64,000 bases of DNA from Monoplex corrugatus (GCA_030674185.1 JAPXFY010000285.1:1-64000), one strand, 5' to 3'; shown: positions 11,703 to 23,418, counted from the first letter of the stretch. Notes: generated by a model from the sequence alone, not told the origin. Numbers and translations are program-made.

Positions 11703-11729
11703 AAGGTATTACATTTTTACTCACCCTCG
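11703..11729 (-). repeat. Mariner right terminal inverted repeat
   Basis: Reverse complement of the left end over the outer 11 bases, with a one-base difference at position 12. Confidence 0.85.
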
Positions 11730-11770
11730 TATATATGTACATATGTGTGTGTATATATACATATGTAGGC

Positions 11771-11829
<59 letters not shown>

Positions 11830-11849
11830 TGTAACACACACACACACAC

Positions 11850-11914
<65 letters not shown>

Positions 11915-11921
11915 TGTACAT
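11730..11921. repeat. TA and CA microsatellite, right of mariner
   Basis: Alternating TA runs flank a CA block at about 11834-11870. Together with 10325-10387 it forms the tract into which the mariner inserted. Confidence 0.9.
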
Positions 11922-11934
11922 ATATTAGGGTTGC

Positions 11935-14440
11935 TCTGCACAGAAATATCACTATTAAAGATTCATGTAAATATAACAGTTTTCGTAGATTTAGCGACCT
12001 CAATGCAAAAGTTGATGAAGGTGAGGACAGAGACTGTGGAATTGGCCTCTACATACTGGGAGAAAGAAATCCAAGAGGTTACATGTTGGCATCCTTCTGT
12101 CAAGCAAATACCTTGATATCACTAACACCCCCTTCAAGCAGCCAGTCAGAAGGCGTTATACCTGGATATCACCAGGAGACAGTGTGAGGAACCAAATAGA
12201 TTACAAAATGATCGCTAGGAGATGGAAATCAGCAGTTTTAAACTCAAAGACCTTGCCAGGCACAGACTGTGACACAGACCACATACTTGTCTCAGCGAAA
12301 ATCAGATCCAAAGCTATGAAAATTTCGAAAAATAAACTATTCCCTAAATTTGATACCGAAAAGCATGAAGATCTAGACTTTGCCTCATATGTTCGACATG
12401 AAACAAGTAATCGTTTTGAACAGCTACTAGAAGCATGGGCAGAAAAATGATTAATTACCAGAAGAAATTTGGACTGACATGAAAAAAAAAAAACTAGGAA
12501 AGAGAAAACTAAAGAAACCAAATCCATTTATAAGTGACGAGGTAATGGAATAAGCCAAAGGAAAAAGTGATGCCCGCAAATCAGGCAAAAGAGAAGAATA
12601 CTTAAGACTAAAGAGAGAAATCAAAAGCAAAATTAGAAGAGACAAGAAAAACTGGCTGGAACAAGAATGTATAAAAATAAATGAACACAACAGAAAAGGA
12701 AAATCAAGAGAACATTTTCAGCAGTAAAGATCAGTCAAATAAAAGAAGTTTCAATCCAAAAATCAATGCGTCAATATCTCAGATGGACCTACTCTAACTG
12801 AGCCAGAAGACATTTTAAAAAGATGGCATGAATACAGCAAAGCTTTATTCAATGGTCAAGAAGAAACTAAATCTCAAAATGATAAATAGTTCAATTTTGA
12901 CACAAACAGCGCTGAATCAGAGCCAGAACCCCTCATCAGTGAAGCCGAAGCAGCCATCAAAGAGCTTAATCACCAGGCCTCAATACATTCCAGGAGAACT
13001 GTTGAAGCATTCAGGAGAAGGTGGGCTGAAAGCCATGCATTACCTATGCTGCAAAATCTGGAATACCGGTCAATGGCCAGCAGACTGGAAGTCACAAGAA
13101 TTTGTCATGCTCTGTAAGAGCAGAAGTGTAGACGATTGCAATAATTACAGGACAATAGCCCTTATTTGTCATGTGAGTAAGATCCTACTGATCATAATAT
13201 TAAACAGGATGAAACAAAAATTACAGTTTGAACTATCAGACTGTCAGGCAGGCTACAGAACAAACAGAGGAACAACAGACATGTTACTTGCGCTTCAAAA
13301 CATCATTGAGAAAATGAAAAGTATGAATGAAGAACTTTTTATCACCTTCATAGACTATAGCAAAGCCTTTGACAGCGTAATCCACGAACATCTTTTTGAC
13401 ACAGTGTATTAAATGGGCCTTTGAAACACATCATCTGACCTATTTCCTCACTTTACGAAGACCAAAAGGGAACTATCAGATGGGAAATCAAAAATGTGAA
13501 CTTTTAAATATCTCGAAAGGAGTCAGGCAAGGATGCATCCTTTCACCTTACCTTTTCAACGTATATACAGAGCAAGTAATGAGAGAGTCTGACATTGAAG
13601 ACATGGGTCTTAAGATAGGTGGTAGAAATATAACAAATCTGCTCTACACTGATGATGCAGCACTACTAGCTGACAACATCACGAGCGTGAAGAGATCTAC
13701 ACAGAGTAGATGAAACAGGAAAAAGAATGGCCTCAACCTTAAAGACAAAAGTACTGTATTTTGCCGAAATCAGTTGTCAAACAGAGCATGAAATCAAGAT
13801 TGATAAAACTCCTGTAGAAAATGTCAAAGACTTTAAATATCTAGGCTCAATCAAAACAAATGATGGATCATGTACCAAAAATATAAAAACAAAAATAGGT
13901 ATGGCTAAAAGCAGAATGATCCAAGTAAAGAACATCTGGAAAGATCACAGCATTCCTGTCCATTTGAAAACGAAAATATTGAAATGCCTAGTATGGCCCG
14001 TCATGTTATATGGCTGCGAATCCTGGACACACACACGCAAAAAAGATGATGACAAAAGAATTGAAGCAGCTGAGATGTGTTTTTTTAGGAGGCTGCCCAG
14101 GATCAGTTGGACAGACAGAAAAACTAATGAAAGCATACTAAACGAATTTGGAACAGCAAGAAAACTTCTATCATTAATAAATGAAAGAAAATGTAGGCCA
14201 TGTGATACGAAACTTAGAGACTGATCTTATGAAGACTGTCTTTCAAGGCAAGACTAAGGAAAAAAGAAAAAAAGGCAGACCACTAGCTTCTCTCATTGGC
14301 AACATCACCGAATCCAGCGGCATGAGAATCCATGAAGTCAGCAGGGCCAGCGAAGACCGGAACAAATGGAGGAGGATGACCCTGTTGGTGTCATTGACTG
14401 CAGCGGTGTTAGCAGCACCCGGTGATGCCAACAGATGAGA
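11935..14440 (+). mobile_element. RTE-like non-LTR retrotransposon, family F2, copy 1
   Basis: This is a 5'-truncated element with the last third of an AP endonuclease, a linker, a reverse transcriptase and a C-terminal tail ending in APGDANR. It differs clearly in sequence from family F1. A relative lies in reverse orientation at 60420-61500. The 3' end is set at about 14440, where coding similarity ends; no poly-A or clear target-site duplication is seen. Confidence 0.82.
11990..14438 (+). pseudogene. F2 endonuclease/reverse transcriptase remnant
   Basis: Endonuclease remnants include RDCGIGLY, RNPRGYMLASF, NQIDYKMIARRW and TDCDTDHILV. The reverse transcriptase shows SDCQAGYRTNRGTTD, motif A FIDYSKAFDSV near 13348-13375, motif B KGVRQGCILSPYLFN and motif C LYTDDAALLAD at about 13642-13674. 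Motif C is YTDD, whereas active relatives have YADD. The distal region shows YGCESWT and RISWTDRKTNESIL. Several frameshifts (about 12100, 12450, 12740-12830, 13400, 13700 and 14215) and stops leave it nonfunctional. Confidence 0.85.
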
Positions 14441-14559
14441 CAGATGATCAGTACTTTCAGTCACACTCGCCATCTCTGAAGTTTGAATGATTTTGGTGCG
14501 TTTCCAAAATTACAACTACAAGACTGCTGAAACATGCAATTCTCATCATAACTCTGATA

Positions 14560-15060
14560 TTCATGAGCCAGCGTAATCTTATTTTGTTTGTGAAGACACT
14601 TAAAAGAATCCAGCCTCTTCAGTCTCTTAACCTGAGAATGGAAGCCAAGGTCACGATGCTGGCTGAGAAGTCCAGGTGTTTGACAGATTATCCCATGAAA
14701 CAGAAATTGGATGGTCTCATCCAAAATCGCCTAAAACGGAAAAGCTTTGTCCACGACACCAAGAGGCTACTGCAGGAACGCCAGGAAGCCTTACCAAAAA
14801 ACAAAGCAAAACAAAAAAAAGACATTTTCACTGTCACCTTTGTGACTGCCAAAATCGTGCGCACCAGGATAGGTAGACACTGAAATCCACACTAGTGTCA
14901 ATGTCACCTCAGCGGAAATACAACATGACACACACAGAGTGCTGGATTCTCAAGTGATGGAGCATTACCCACAGGAGGCATGGAAATATTTTCACACTGA
15001 ACATATACTGAGCAATGGCGACTCTATCTAGTGGAACGACAAAAGATTAAACAACAGCAA
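14560..15060 (+). pseudogene. Jockey-like LINE fragment between RT and RNase H
   Basis: The open part (14563-14883) encodes a basic stretch with AEKSRCLTDYPMKQKLDGL and NRLKRKSFVHD. This resembles the linker after the reverse transcriptase in jockey-like LINEs, where a similar AEKYRCLP..PM..KL motif precedes an RNase H domain. In a shifted frame downstream, HYPQEAWKYFHTE resembles the start of such an RNase H, but the catalytic TDGS is not preserved. This identification rests on remembered family patterns. Confidence 0.45.
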
Positions 15061-16090
15061 CTGTTCTGAGCACCAAACTCCATGGCAGCCAGAAAAATAT
15101 TGGGGAAAAACTGTCACATCAATCGCTAGATGTGTCCTGTCCATGTAGATGATGAACGAAAGGGGAAAAAAACTGCGTGTTTACAACCGGATTTATAGCC
15201 GGAAAAGTTTAACGAAAAACAATATACATGATACAGCATTCTGATACCACACCCAGCTACTTCACATGAAGACGAAAGAACTCGTTCATATTCAGTGCAA
15301 TTTTTTTTCATTCGAACGTCGTATTCATAGCACACTGAGTAAATTAATGAATAACAGGGAAAATGTTGGAGTAGGCAGCAATGTCCTGACTTAGACGGAG
15401 CATTGTGGTTTCTATTGCCCCTTAAGATGATGCATAGGGTCGTTTCCTTTGTGGAAGTGTCGAAGTTTCTTTCTTAGATGGTCATCATTTCTTTGAGAGA
15501 GATGGGGTGTTGCTGCTGCTCTATTCTGCTACCTGCATTCGTTAGAGAGTCTGCCTACGCATTCCAAATGTCCACTCACAGCATTTTCACAATTTAAGAA
15601 AATCCGCCACACATAGCAGAAATATCGTTCCAAATCTGTCTCCAGTGGTGGTTACCCAGGCAGAGGTTTATTTACATATGTAAGCCCTACTTGTCACCCA
15701 CTTTTGGGAAACGAGGGGGTTGTGAAAAGAGATAGAGATGTGAAAGATCTTTAGAGGAAAAAAGAAAGGAACAGAAATTCTTGTTTAGATATTCTTGTCA
15801 ACAGGCAATCAGACAGACGCAACAAGCGGATCATAGCTAATCTCAACACTCGCTATTTCTTTCTAATAATGAAGAACAGAAACATGAAATCAATACGAAC
15901 ACGACTTTCATTCATAAAAGGCCGTAGTGCTATTTGAAGTGTGGCTTTACAAGAATATTTACATGTTGGTAAATTAGACCTGCATTCATTCATTCAAACT
16001 GTTCAAAATGTAAACATCATTCAACAATACACACACATCAATCTATCAATATTGTTACTATTTTCAACGATTTATGAAGATACAAAGAGA
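15061..16090. other. Unannotated intergenic sequence
   Basis: No gene, RNA or recognisable repeat was seen in this kilobase. Confidence 0.5.
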
Positions 16091-16092
16091 AA

Positions 16093-16175
16093 TGATATAC
16101 GAGAGAGAGAGGGGGGGGGGGGGGAGAGAGAGATCAAAATGTTATAAAAGGTAGGTACCATCACACACACCACCA

Positions 16176-16262
<87 letters not shown>

Positions 16263-16319
16263 TTATTTATATATATATTATATATATATATGTATACACA
16301 CACACACACATACGCGCAC
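16093..16319. repeat. GA, poly-G, CA and TA compound microsatellite
   Basis: A GA/G-run block at about 16101-16133 is followed by CA units at 16163-16240, TA units to about 16290 and a second short CA run. It directly adjoins the 3' end of the next LINE. Confidence 0.95.
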
Positions 16320-17745
16320 GCGTGCTATGAGAGACTTCAGATGGTTTATTCATAAAGTCCATGGCCCCTTAGAAGAGGGATGCACATAATTATGCATTCT
16401 CACAATCATATAAACATTAGATATGCAATTACAACATTCCTAATTTGAAATGTTTTGTACAAGTGCAAGACAAATAGCCGGAAAGAGCATAAGATACAAA
16501 TATTCTATTCATAATTCTAAAAGAAACTCAAGAAATTGCTCTCTCTGACTTTAAGCGCTTTGTATAGAAATAAAACTAAATTTCGAACAACTTTAATGGC
16601 AGTTGATGACATCAGTAAAGTTAGGCGGAAAGAGCATAAGATGCAAACATTCTATTCATAATTCTAAAAGAAACTCAAGAAATTGCTCTCTCTAACGTTA
16701 AGCGCTTTGTACAGAAATAAAACTAAATTTCGAACAACTTTAATGGCAGTTGATGACATCAATAAAGTGAATTTTAATAAGGAGAGTTCTCTATAATATT
16801 TTGAGTGTATGTGTTTCTCACGAATAGAATGGAGTGCTGGACAACATAATACAAAATGTACTTCATCTTCATTTGATATTTTGCACAATGGACATAATAG
16901 ATCACTGTCGCTATGTGCTCTGTATCTACAATAATGAACTGTGACTTCTGACATACCTAACCTAAATCGTGTCATGTATATTTTAGATGTTTGTCCATAT
17001 CTATCTTCAAATATGGTTTCAAATCATGCATACTAGAAAAAGTTCTGTCTATATTATACCTCTCACTGTTTTGAGTATGTTCGTTCCATTCCTGCCACCT
17101 ATAATCAATTTAACGTCGTCGAAAAACACGAATGAATTGATTCAATCTGCCAACATCTTGACAAACCCATACAACACCAAAACCATATCTAAAGAAGCAA
17201 ATACGTACATTAGATACCCAGTTTTACGTTCCTTTAGCATCTTAATCATATAACATATTCTATGTTTTTCGTGGAATTCTATGGTCTTTTGTATGCAACA
17301 ATTTAAACCAGTAACGAACACAACTGTAGAGTTTATATATATGGGATGGCGATTTGTTTCACCATATACAAGATCATTAGATGTTCGCATATTAATTCCT
17401 AGAAATTTCTTCAAAGCAAAAGTATGAACTGCTTCACAATGAATTGCAGCTTTACCTAATCCCTGTAGCTCAGACCCATATTGTGCGATAGGTTGTACTG
17501 AGAATCAAATAATTTCACAAACACATCAAAAGAACTAATATTAAAAAGGTACACATTCTGCATGATGAAAAGCAAAACATGTTTAGCTCGGCTAGATAAA
17601 TCTTTGCATGTTACAACAAGATTCAGACGAGTAAAGAACAGTACCGGTACTCCAAGATACTTATACACATTGACCACGGGCATTGCATTTCCGCCATATA
17701 TCCATCTTTCCTTGAACCCAAGTACCAACCCTTTTTAAATAATGT
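16320..17745 (-). mobile_element. Jockey/CR1-like LINE, 5'-truncated 3' half
   Basis: Minus-strand remnants begin at about 17728 with MPVVNVYKYLGVPV, a post-RT motif. They continue through FDVFVKLFDSQ, AVHTFALKKFLGI-type sequence near 17400, LVYGETNRHPIYINS, and a C-terminal zinc-like CPLCKISNEDEVHFVLCCP segment at about 16830-16895. Frameshifts separate these pieces. A related plus-strand copy is at 43120-44440. The RT catalytic core itself is missing. Confidence 0.75.
16479..16772. repeat. 147-bp tandem duplication inside the LINE
   Basis: The stretch starting CGGAAAGAGCATAAGAT at 16479 is repeated from 16626 with only a few mismatches, a period of 147 bp. It covers the C-terminal codons and start of the 3' UTR of the LINE. 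Confidence 0.92.
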
Positions 17746-19076
17746 TACAGGTTTGGATTGAACTCTATATACTAGTTCTCGAATGCCCAGCTCTATGAAA
17801 AGAACCGACAGCCTGCAAGAGAAAAAAGTAATAAAATATCCAAATGTTCAGGTCATTATGATAAATTCCTTTTTTTCATCATAAACGGAATAAATGAACA
17901 GACAGCTTTAGGATTACAGACGCAGGGACTTTTACCGGCAAGATACACGTGAAAAGAGGTGTGTGAGTATGCATGCGTATGCGTGCGCGTGCGAGCGACC
18001 TTTAGTGAGTTTGTGTGGTTTGTATGTGCGTTTGTGTGTAATTCTAGTGGATAGGTGGGCGTTTTTGAGGTTCGAATTAAAATCTTTCAAATGTGACAAT
18101 TTCACAATCGATTGGTCATCGTTTTCCTCTCGTCACCATTTGGATCACTCGGCCAAACGTTGTCCTTACTACACAGCAGATGTTATGAATAAAGAGTCTA
18201 TAACCGGATGATTGTCTATTATGGCATGTTAACCGTTGATCAGATAGTTGTAAAGCCTCAAGATAATTATGGCTCCCACTACATGTGAACCATCTATATC
18301 TTAGGTTCGAATCTCAGTGAGAGCTTTACTCTAGGTAGAGTTAAATCCAACAGTATGAGCCACTGATCTCCCTAATTTTAATGACTCTTCATGTAGGTTC
18401 ATATTTGTGATACTTGTCTACTACTACGACATCAGGTGAAAAGTCAAAAGGAAGAGAGGATAACTGAGAAGACAGATCCAAATAACAATTACGCAGGTTC
18501 AGATAAGAAGAAGAAGACAATTCTTAAATAACATGACTATGCACTCTCCTCAAACCAGTCCAAAGGTAAAATGAAAAGGATAAAGGCATTTATCGAATTA
18601 CTTACTTGAGCGTAAAACATAATTTCATCATTCCTGCTGGTATACAACTCTAAAACAAGAACGAAATGAACAACATGCCGCACATCTTGTTGCAAACCAG
18701 TGTAGGCACTTGTGTCAAGGTGAAAGGTCTGTCTCCATCTCTGAGCCCCCTCTGTTCTCTCACTCTACTTCTCTGTCTCTGCTCTGCTCTATCTCTCTGT
18801 CTGTCTTTCCAAAGGAAGACACTTAACGTCTCTTACTATGAAAGGATTACCACAACGCTGTTGGGGAAGATCATATCTTGATAACCTCCCCTGAATTTTT
18901 TTCCTTTCAATCACACAGCCAGTGGTTCTGATCAGTGACCACATCTATCCATTTCACAGTGTGGCAAATTTTTCAGCCTCAAACAGTTTTTACCCAGAGA
19001 AGTGTGTGCTATGGGCTTACTGGGGAAGCTGGGACCTCGGACTCAGGTCTTAACGATTTTATGGTAATATCGTTGT
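17746..19076. other. Intergenic, with a weak tRNA-like segment
   Basis: No gene is recognised. Around 18255-18325 the plus strand holds GGCTCCCACTACATG and then GGTTCGAATCTCAGTGAGA, which fits a polymerase III B box and could be a SINE head. The A box is poor. Sequence at 18740-18810 is TC-rich. Confidence 0.35.
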
Positions 19077-19139
19077 TGGCCTATGTTTTGGTAAGCTTCA
19101 AAGTATGTTTAGGAGGTGAAGAGAACAGAGGGGTCAATG
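19077..19139 (+). repeat. 63-bp direct repeat, left copy
   Basis: It matches 19499-19561 with four mismatches and ends GTCAATG, exactly where the F1 LINE stub begins. It is a candidate target-site duplication. Confidence 0.9.
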
Positions 19140-19266
19140 CTAGACGGACTTGCAGAGTGGCTGAAGACGAGGAGGGTGGAGGAGATGCTTGGGGCAACAA
19201 GAGATAGAGACAGATTGAAGTCCATGAACGCCAACGCCATGCGGCAAGGCACCTGATGATGATGAT
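19131..19266 (+). mobile_element. RTE family F1 3' stub
   Basis: About 135 bp matching the last part of the F1 element: GACGGACTTGCAGAGTGGCT through GGCACCTGATGATGATGAT. It is very strongly 5' truncated and flanked by the 63-bp direct repeats, with about 230 bp of extra sequence between its 3' end and the right repeat. Confidence 0.9.
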
Positions 19267-19498
19267 CGTTGTATTGCGCAAATTTTCTATTCAACACTGT
19301 AGGTTTCTGTACCCCTTGGATCTGGTTGACACGAGACCATATTATGAAAGGAAAATGTAGAATATCTCTGTCAGCAAATCTCAATTCATACTGGGACTTC
19401 ATGACAAGATCACATCCACCCCCTCATGATGTGTCACCACCGGGGATAAAACTGTCACAGATTTTGTAGTGGTTCCCACCCTTCTCGATCTCTCATGG
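19267..19498. other. Sequence between F1 stub and right direct repeat
   Basis: This 232 bp lies inside the pair of direct repeats but after the F1 3' tail. It could be a 3' transduction carried by a read-through transcript. No coding sequence is recognised. Confidence 0.4.
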
Positions 19499-19561
19499 TG
19501 GCCTAGGTTTCGGTAAGCTTCAAAGTATGTGTAGGAGGTGAAGAGAACAGGGGGGTCAATG
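19499..19561 (+). repeat. 63-bp direct repeat, right copy
   Basis: Second copy of 19077-19139; four mismatches by eye. Confidence 0.9.
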
Positions 19562-19702
19562 ACACGTAGGTTGCATAGAAGGTAAAAAGGGAAAAAAATC
19601 AGTGACATTTGTAACATTCTTATTATTCAATGTCATATTTCCATGAATATGTCAATGATAATGAACATAAATGAAACACCTCAACCAAATAAATCAAAAC
19701 TG

Positions 19703-19715
19703 TGTGTGTGTGTTG

Positions 19716-19746
<31 letters not shown>

Positions 19747-19765
19747 GTGTGTTTTGTGGTTTTGT
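19703..19765. repeat. (TG)n microsatellite
   Basis: TG run with TTG interruptions, paralogous in position to 325-447 at the left edge of the SLC37 block. Confidence 0.93.
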
Positions 19766-20107
19766 GTGCGTGTGCGCCCATTCATCAGCATACTGAATAA
19801 AGTTTTCTAAGTCTTCACACTAATTGTTTTTGAATGGTGAAAATAAAACCGCTCTCACATTCTACAGACTATCGTTCTATCCCATTTGAACATGTTCTGC
19901 ATTATCCCTGTAGTACTCATTATAAGCAATACATGACTTTGCAAGAGAAAAGTAGAAATAAAGGATTTTCCAAGATATATCATGTGTGGTGTTTGATTTG
20001 ATGATTATGCCAATCACCTACTGCTGGACTGTTCATTGGCCTTCCTGTCCTTGAAGTGTATTCTGTTTTCATGTTTTTCTGGTTCTTGAATTGTACACAT
20101 GCTTTTA

Positions 20108-22045
20108 TTATTTCTTCCTATTTGTTAGCACGTCTTTCACTTCAGACACCAAAAGAGGCAAAATGGACATAGTGCTGAGGAAGGTTGAGAGCATCAAGAG
20201 GTAAAACGCCATGCTCCATCCAAGAGCAGCGGATAAATAAGGAACAGCAAGCTGTCCCAATGCAGCACCAACTGTGCCTGAACCTTCTATCATGCCGGCC
20301 ACCGTAGACATGGCTTCCACGTTGCCCACGACAGATTTCTGACGGCTGAGGTCAGCAGAAACAGCAGCTGAGAGGATGTTGCCCACGCCAAGGAGAAGAC
20401 CCCCAAGACAAAATAGCATGACAACGTTGATTGTCATATCTTGCCCTACGTGAAGAACACCATAGATGTACAGCAAAGGAATGCTCGCCAAGAGCATGGG
20501 AATCATTAACATTGCAGACTTGTTCAACCTGCTTATCAAGAATGCATTAACAGTAGCTCCCACTATTCCACCCACATCATACCAGAGGGACAAACTGTCA
20601 GCTGTCGATTCCGTCCAGCCATAGGCAGAAGCGAGGTAATAGGGCAGCCAAAAGAAAAACACATAAAGGACAAGTTTCAGAAAAGCAAAACAAAACAAAT
20701 AAGGAATCACACCTGGTAACGACAGGGCTGAGATGAAACCAATTGCTTTTGGTTTTGTGCGTATCACACTGTTTTTCGTGAATGCTTTTCGATTCTTTCT
20801 TATACTGAGTGAGCTGTTGCCTATTGTATCAGAATTTGAGTTGTCAGAATTATCCGTCTGGATTAACTCGTGTCTTTCACTACCATTGTCCAGGTGTATG
20901 CTCTTGCTGAGCAGTAATCGCTTTTTGTGATCATGTGAGTTCAGTCCGAAATCCGAGTTATTCTTGCATTCAGTACCAGTAATAGACGTCCTGGTGGATC
21001 CGTTGTCAATGCGAGTGTGTCTTTCTACGTGTGTGAAATTATGCTCAGCTTCAGAATCAAGATCAGTATCGGTGTCAGAGTCAGCTGAATCTGTCCATGT
21101 GTGTTTGGTTGATCTAGGTACTGCATTGTTTAAAAGTGACATTGTGGCACTTTCGATTTTCATTGTTGACTTGACATCTGTGGACATTTTATGAACGTGA
21201 GTGTGCTTAATGGAACATGCCTCATGATGGCGACTCTGATCAGAGCTGCAATGAAATGTTGGTCGTATGCACTTCTCATAGTATACCGTCGTATTTGCAA
21301 GAAGCTTTTCTCTTTCTCCATTTGATTGAGCTCTTTCATCAATGTCATCATTATTATCATCAGTATTTTTTAATATTGTCAAGCCGACCTCATGTGGTGA
21401 GACGACAAGACCGAAAAAGACAAGGACGCCTCCTGCAAACAGCAAAGAACTGGTCACCACAAAAGCATATTCATATCCATATCCCACTACAGATGATATC
21501 AGCAGCGCACCTAAAATACTACCTGCACTGGACGAAGAACTCCAAACACCTAAGACATAACCCCGGTTTTGTTTATCAAACCATTTGGCCATAACAGCTA
21601 CAACACAGGGCCATCCAGTGGACTGAAACAGTGCATTCAAAGTCTGCAGAATGACGTAGGCAGCTTGAGAATAGCCACCAGTCCACTCCAGCACAGGTCC
21701 AAAGATAAACATGACGATAGCACACATCATCATACCCACCGTGAGAAAAAGACGATGGTCTAATCTGTCAGCTATCATACCACTGATGAAGTTTCCCAGG
21801 GCGTAGACGAAGAGGAAGATAGTATTGAGGATTCCAATGAAGGTTTCTGCACTCTGCTGGTCCTGGAATAGGTAAGATCTAGTCAGAGTGGTGTCTGTCA
21901 GGTTGTGGTGTTCTGCTGTAGGCGTCCATACATTGATGAGGCTGCTCTGCACGTAACTTTGTGTCTTGCGCACGATGTGGTAGAGAGCATAGCTGATGAA
22001 GGTCAGAAAAAACACGGCAGGATGGAAGGTTGTCAAACGTCCCAT
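20108..22045 (-). CDS. SLC37-family sugar-phosphate transporter, copy B (intronless)
   Basis: The frame encodes 645 residues, close to copy A throughout. Membrane spans, the HxxRK site (H23, R26, K27), GxxxDRxxxR and the SPHEVGL/LPGVIPY hinge are unchanged. Differences cluster in the long central loop (about residues 222-432), which still keeps a run of SDTDTDLDSEAEHNF. The ATG at 22043-22045 is in a GCCATTATGG context and is the first usable start. As in copy A there are no introns. The C-terminus is NRKK, again lysine-rich but not a standard KKxx retrieval signal. By family it should exchange a sugar phosphate for phosphate across the ER or another internal membrane. Preservation of both frames argues that both copies are, or were recently, functional. 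Confidence 0.88.
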   Translation of the reverse strand: MGRLTTFHPAVFFLTFISYALYHIVRKTQSYVQSSLINVWTPTAEHHNLTDTTLTRSYLFQDQQSAETFIGILNTIFLFVYALGNFISGMIADRLDHRLFLTVGMMMCAIVMFIFGPVLEWTGGYSQAAYVILQTLNALFQSTGWPCVVAVMAKWFDKQNRGYVLGVWSSSSSAGSILGALLISSVVGYGYEYAFVVTSSLLFAGGVLVFFGLVVSPHEVGLTILKNTDDNNDDIDERAQSNGEREKLLANTTVYYEKCIRPTFHCSSDQSRHHEACSIKHTHVHKMSTDVKSTMKIESATMSLLNNAVPRSTKHTWTDSADSDTDTDLDSEAEHNFTHVERHTRIDNGSTRTSITGTECKNNSDFGLNSHDHKKRLLLSKSIHLDNGSERHELIQTDNSDNSNSDTIGNSSLSIRKNRKAFTKNSVIRTKPKAIGFISALSLPGVIPYLFCFAFLKLVLYVFFFWLPYYLASAYGWTESTADSLSLWYDVGGIVGATVNAFLISRLNKSAMLMIPMLLASIPLLYIYGVLHVGQDMTINVVMLFCLGGLLLGVGNILSAAVSADLSRQKSVVGNVEAMSTVAGMIEGSGTVGAALGQLAVPYLSAALGWSMAFYLLMLSTFLSTMSILPLLVSEVKDVLTNRKK

Positions 22046-22880
22046 AATGGCTCTGTACCAAACAAAAATACGTGCAATTCAATTAATGAAGATATCAAAG
22101 ATGTTTCTTATTTGACGTAAATGAAACTTCCCTTGCTTTAGTCAGCAAAATATGTCGTGCTGATTTTGATTTTTTTTGTCCTATGCCGCTCATTTTGGCT
22201 TTGGAACATACCACCAACTGCAAGTTCATTCAGTCAAAGTTCCAGTGCCAGGAATCCCATGGGAGCCAGAGACGTCAAGCCATTATGTGGCCACCCATCA
22301 GAGGGGGTCCTGCACCGATGCTGGGTAGTTTTGGCGGAGATTAGCAGTGCCTGCTCTGATCCAGTTTTCTAAGAACATTGCCTACTATTCCCCTGACTAA
22401 CAACAGTAGTCGCTCATTCTCAAGGCAGACCGATTGTAATAGATTTATAATGAAAAGAAAATTGTTGATCTACTCATTGGCCTATTAGAATATGGGGATG
22501 TATTTTATGGTTCTAATATTCAGCTTTGTCACAAAAAGAAAGGAGATATCACGGGATAGCAACTCCACTATATACAATAGAATGGTGCTCTGTCCTATTT
22601 TCGTAGGAAGGGTTTGAAACTTTATCTACTATTGCAAGGATTCTGTCATATGTTAGCCTCACTCAAATACACCGCTTATCTAGCAAACTTTGGAGAATGT
22701 TTATATACAATTACGGTATACAGAAATGTAATACATAACAAGGAACGGGAGAGACAAGCAAAATGCACGAAGCACACTTAACGATAACTCTCAAAGCAAC
22801 CCACACATGAAATGATTTTCTTTAATTAAGCATTTTCAACATAAATCATAGTTATTCATCATCATCCTTATTTGCCGAAG
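22046..22880. other. Upstream flank of copy B, proximal part
   Basis: Matches 2749-3600 of copy A with scattered substitutions and small indels. No conserved open frame is seen, which fits promoter or untranslated sequence. Confidence 0.6.
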
Positions 22881-23304
22881 TCCTCCTCCTCATCATTGTC
22901 ATGTGCCCTGCCGATTGGCGTTGGCGATCATGGCCCTCCATATGAATCTATCCCTTGTCGCTACAAGTACATTTTCCACCCTCTCTGTCCTCAGCCGCCG
23001 TGCAAGTCTCCCTGGGTCTACCTGGTGTTCTAATTTCCGTCAGTGTTCCTGTTGTGATCAGGTGCTCTAATTCCCCTTTCCTCATAAAATGTCCTGGAAA
23101 TGTTGCTTGTCTTTTCCTAATCTTCTTTGTCAATGATCTTCTTGTGTCTGCCTCCTTCAAGACTGTCTCGTTTGTTTTCTTTGCTGTCCATGGAACTCTC
23201 AACATTCTTCTTAGAAACCACATTTCGGCTGCCTCAGGGCTTTGTGTGTTGACTGTCCATGTCTCCCAACCGTATAACAGTATCGGTTCTTTATAATATC
23301 GTGT

Positions 23305-23359
23305 GTGTAATTGTGTGGGTGTGGGTGTGTGAGTCTATGTCTGTGTGTGTGTGCTTGTG

Positions 23360-23418
<59 letters not shown>

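Larger units (their letters stand above)
10388..11729 (-). mobile_element. Mariner-type DNA transposon
   Basis: The element is about 1.34 kb. Its left end CGAGGGTGAGTCAAAAACTA and the reverse complement of its right end, CGAGGGTGAGTAAAAATGTA, form imperfect terminal inverted repeats. Each is flanked by TA, as expected for the TA target-site duplication of Tc1/mariner elements. The transposase lies on the minus strand and is broken by frameshifts, so this copy is dead but structurally complete. Because it sits in a TA microsatellite, the TA duplication alone cannot be proved. Confidence 0.93.

Noticed and set aside
18255..18325. A functional tRNA gene
   Set aside because: A B-box-like word is present but no convincing cloverleaf or A box could be drawn; at best a SINE head.
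20104..20109. AATAAA polyadenylation signal for SLC37 copy B (minus strand)
   Set aside because: It overlaps the stop codon and copy A has AATAAT instead, so it is probably chance.
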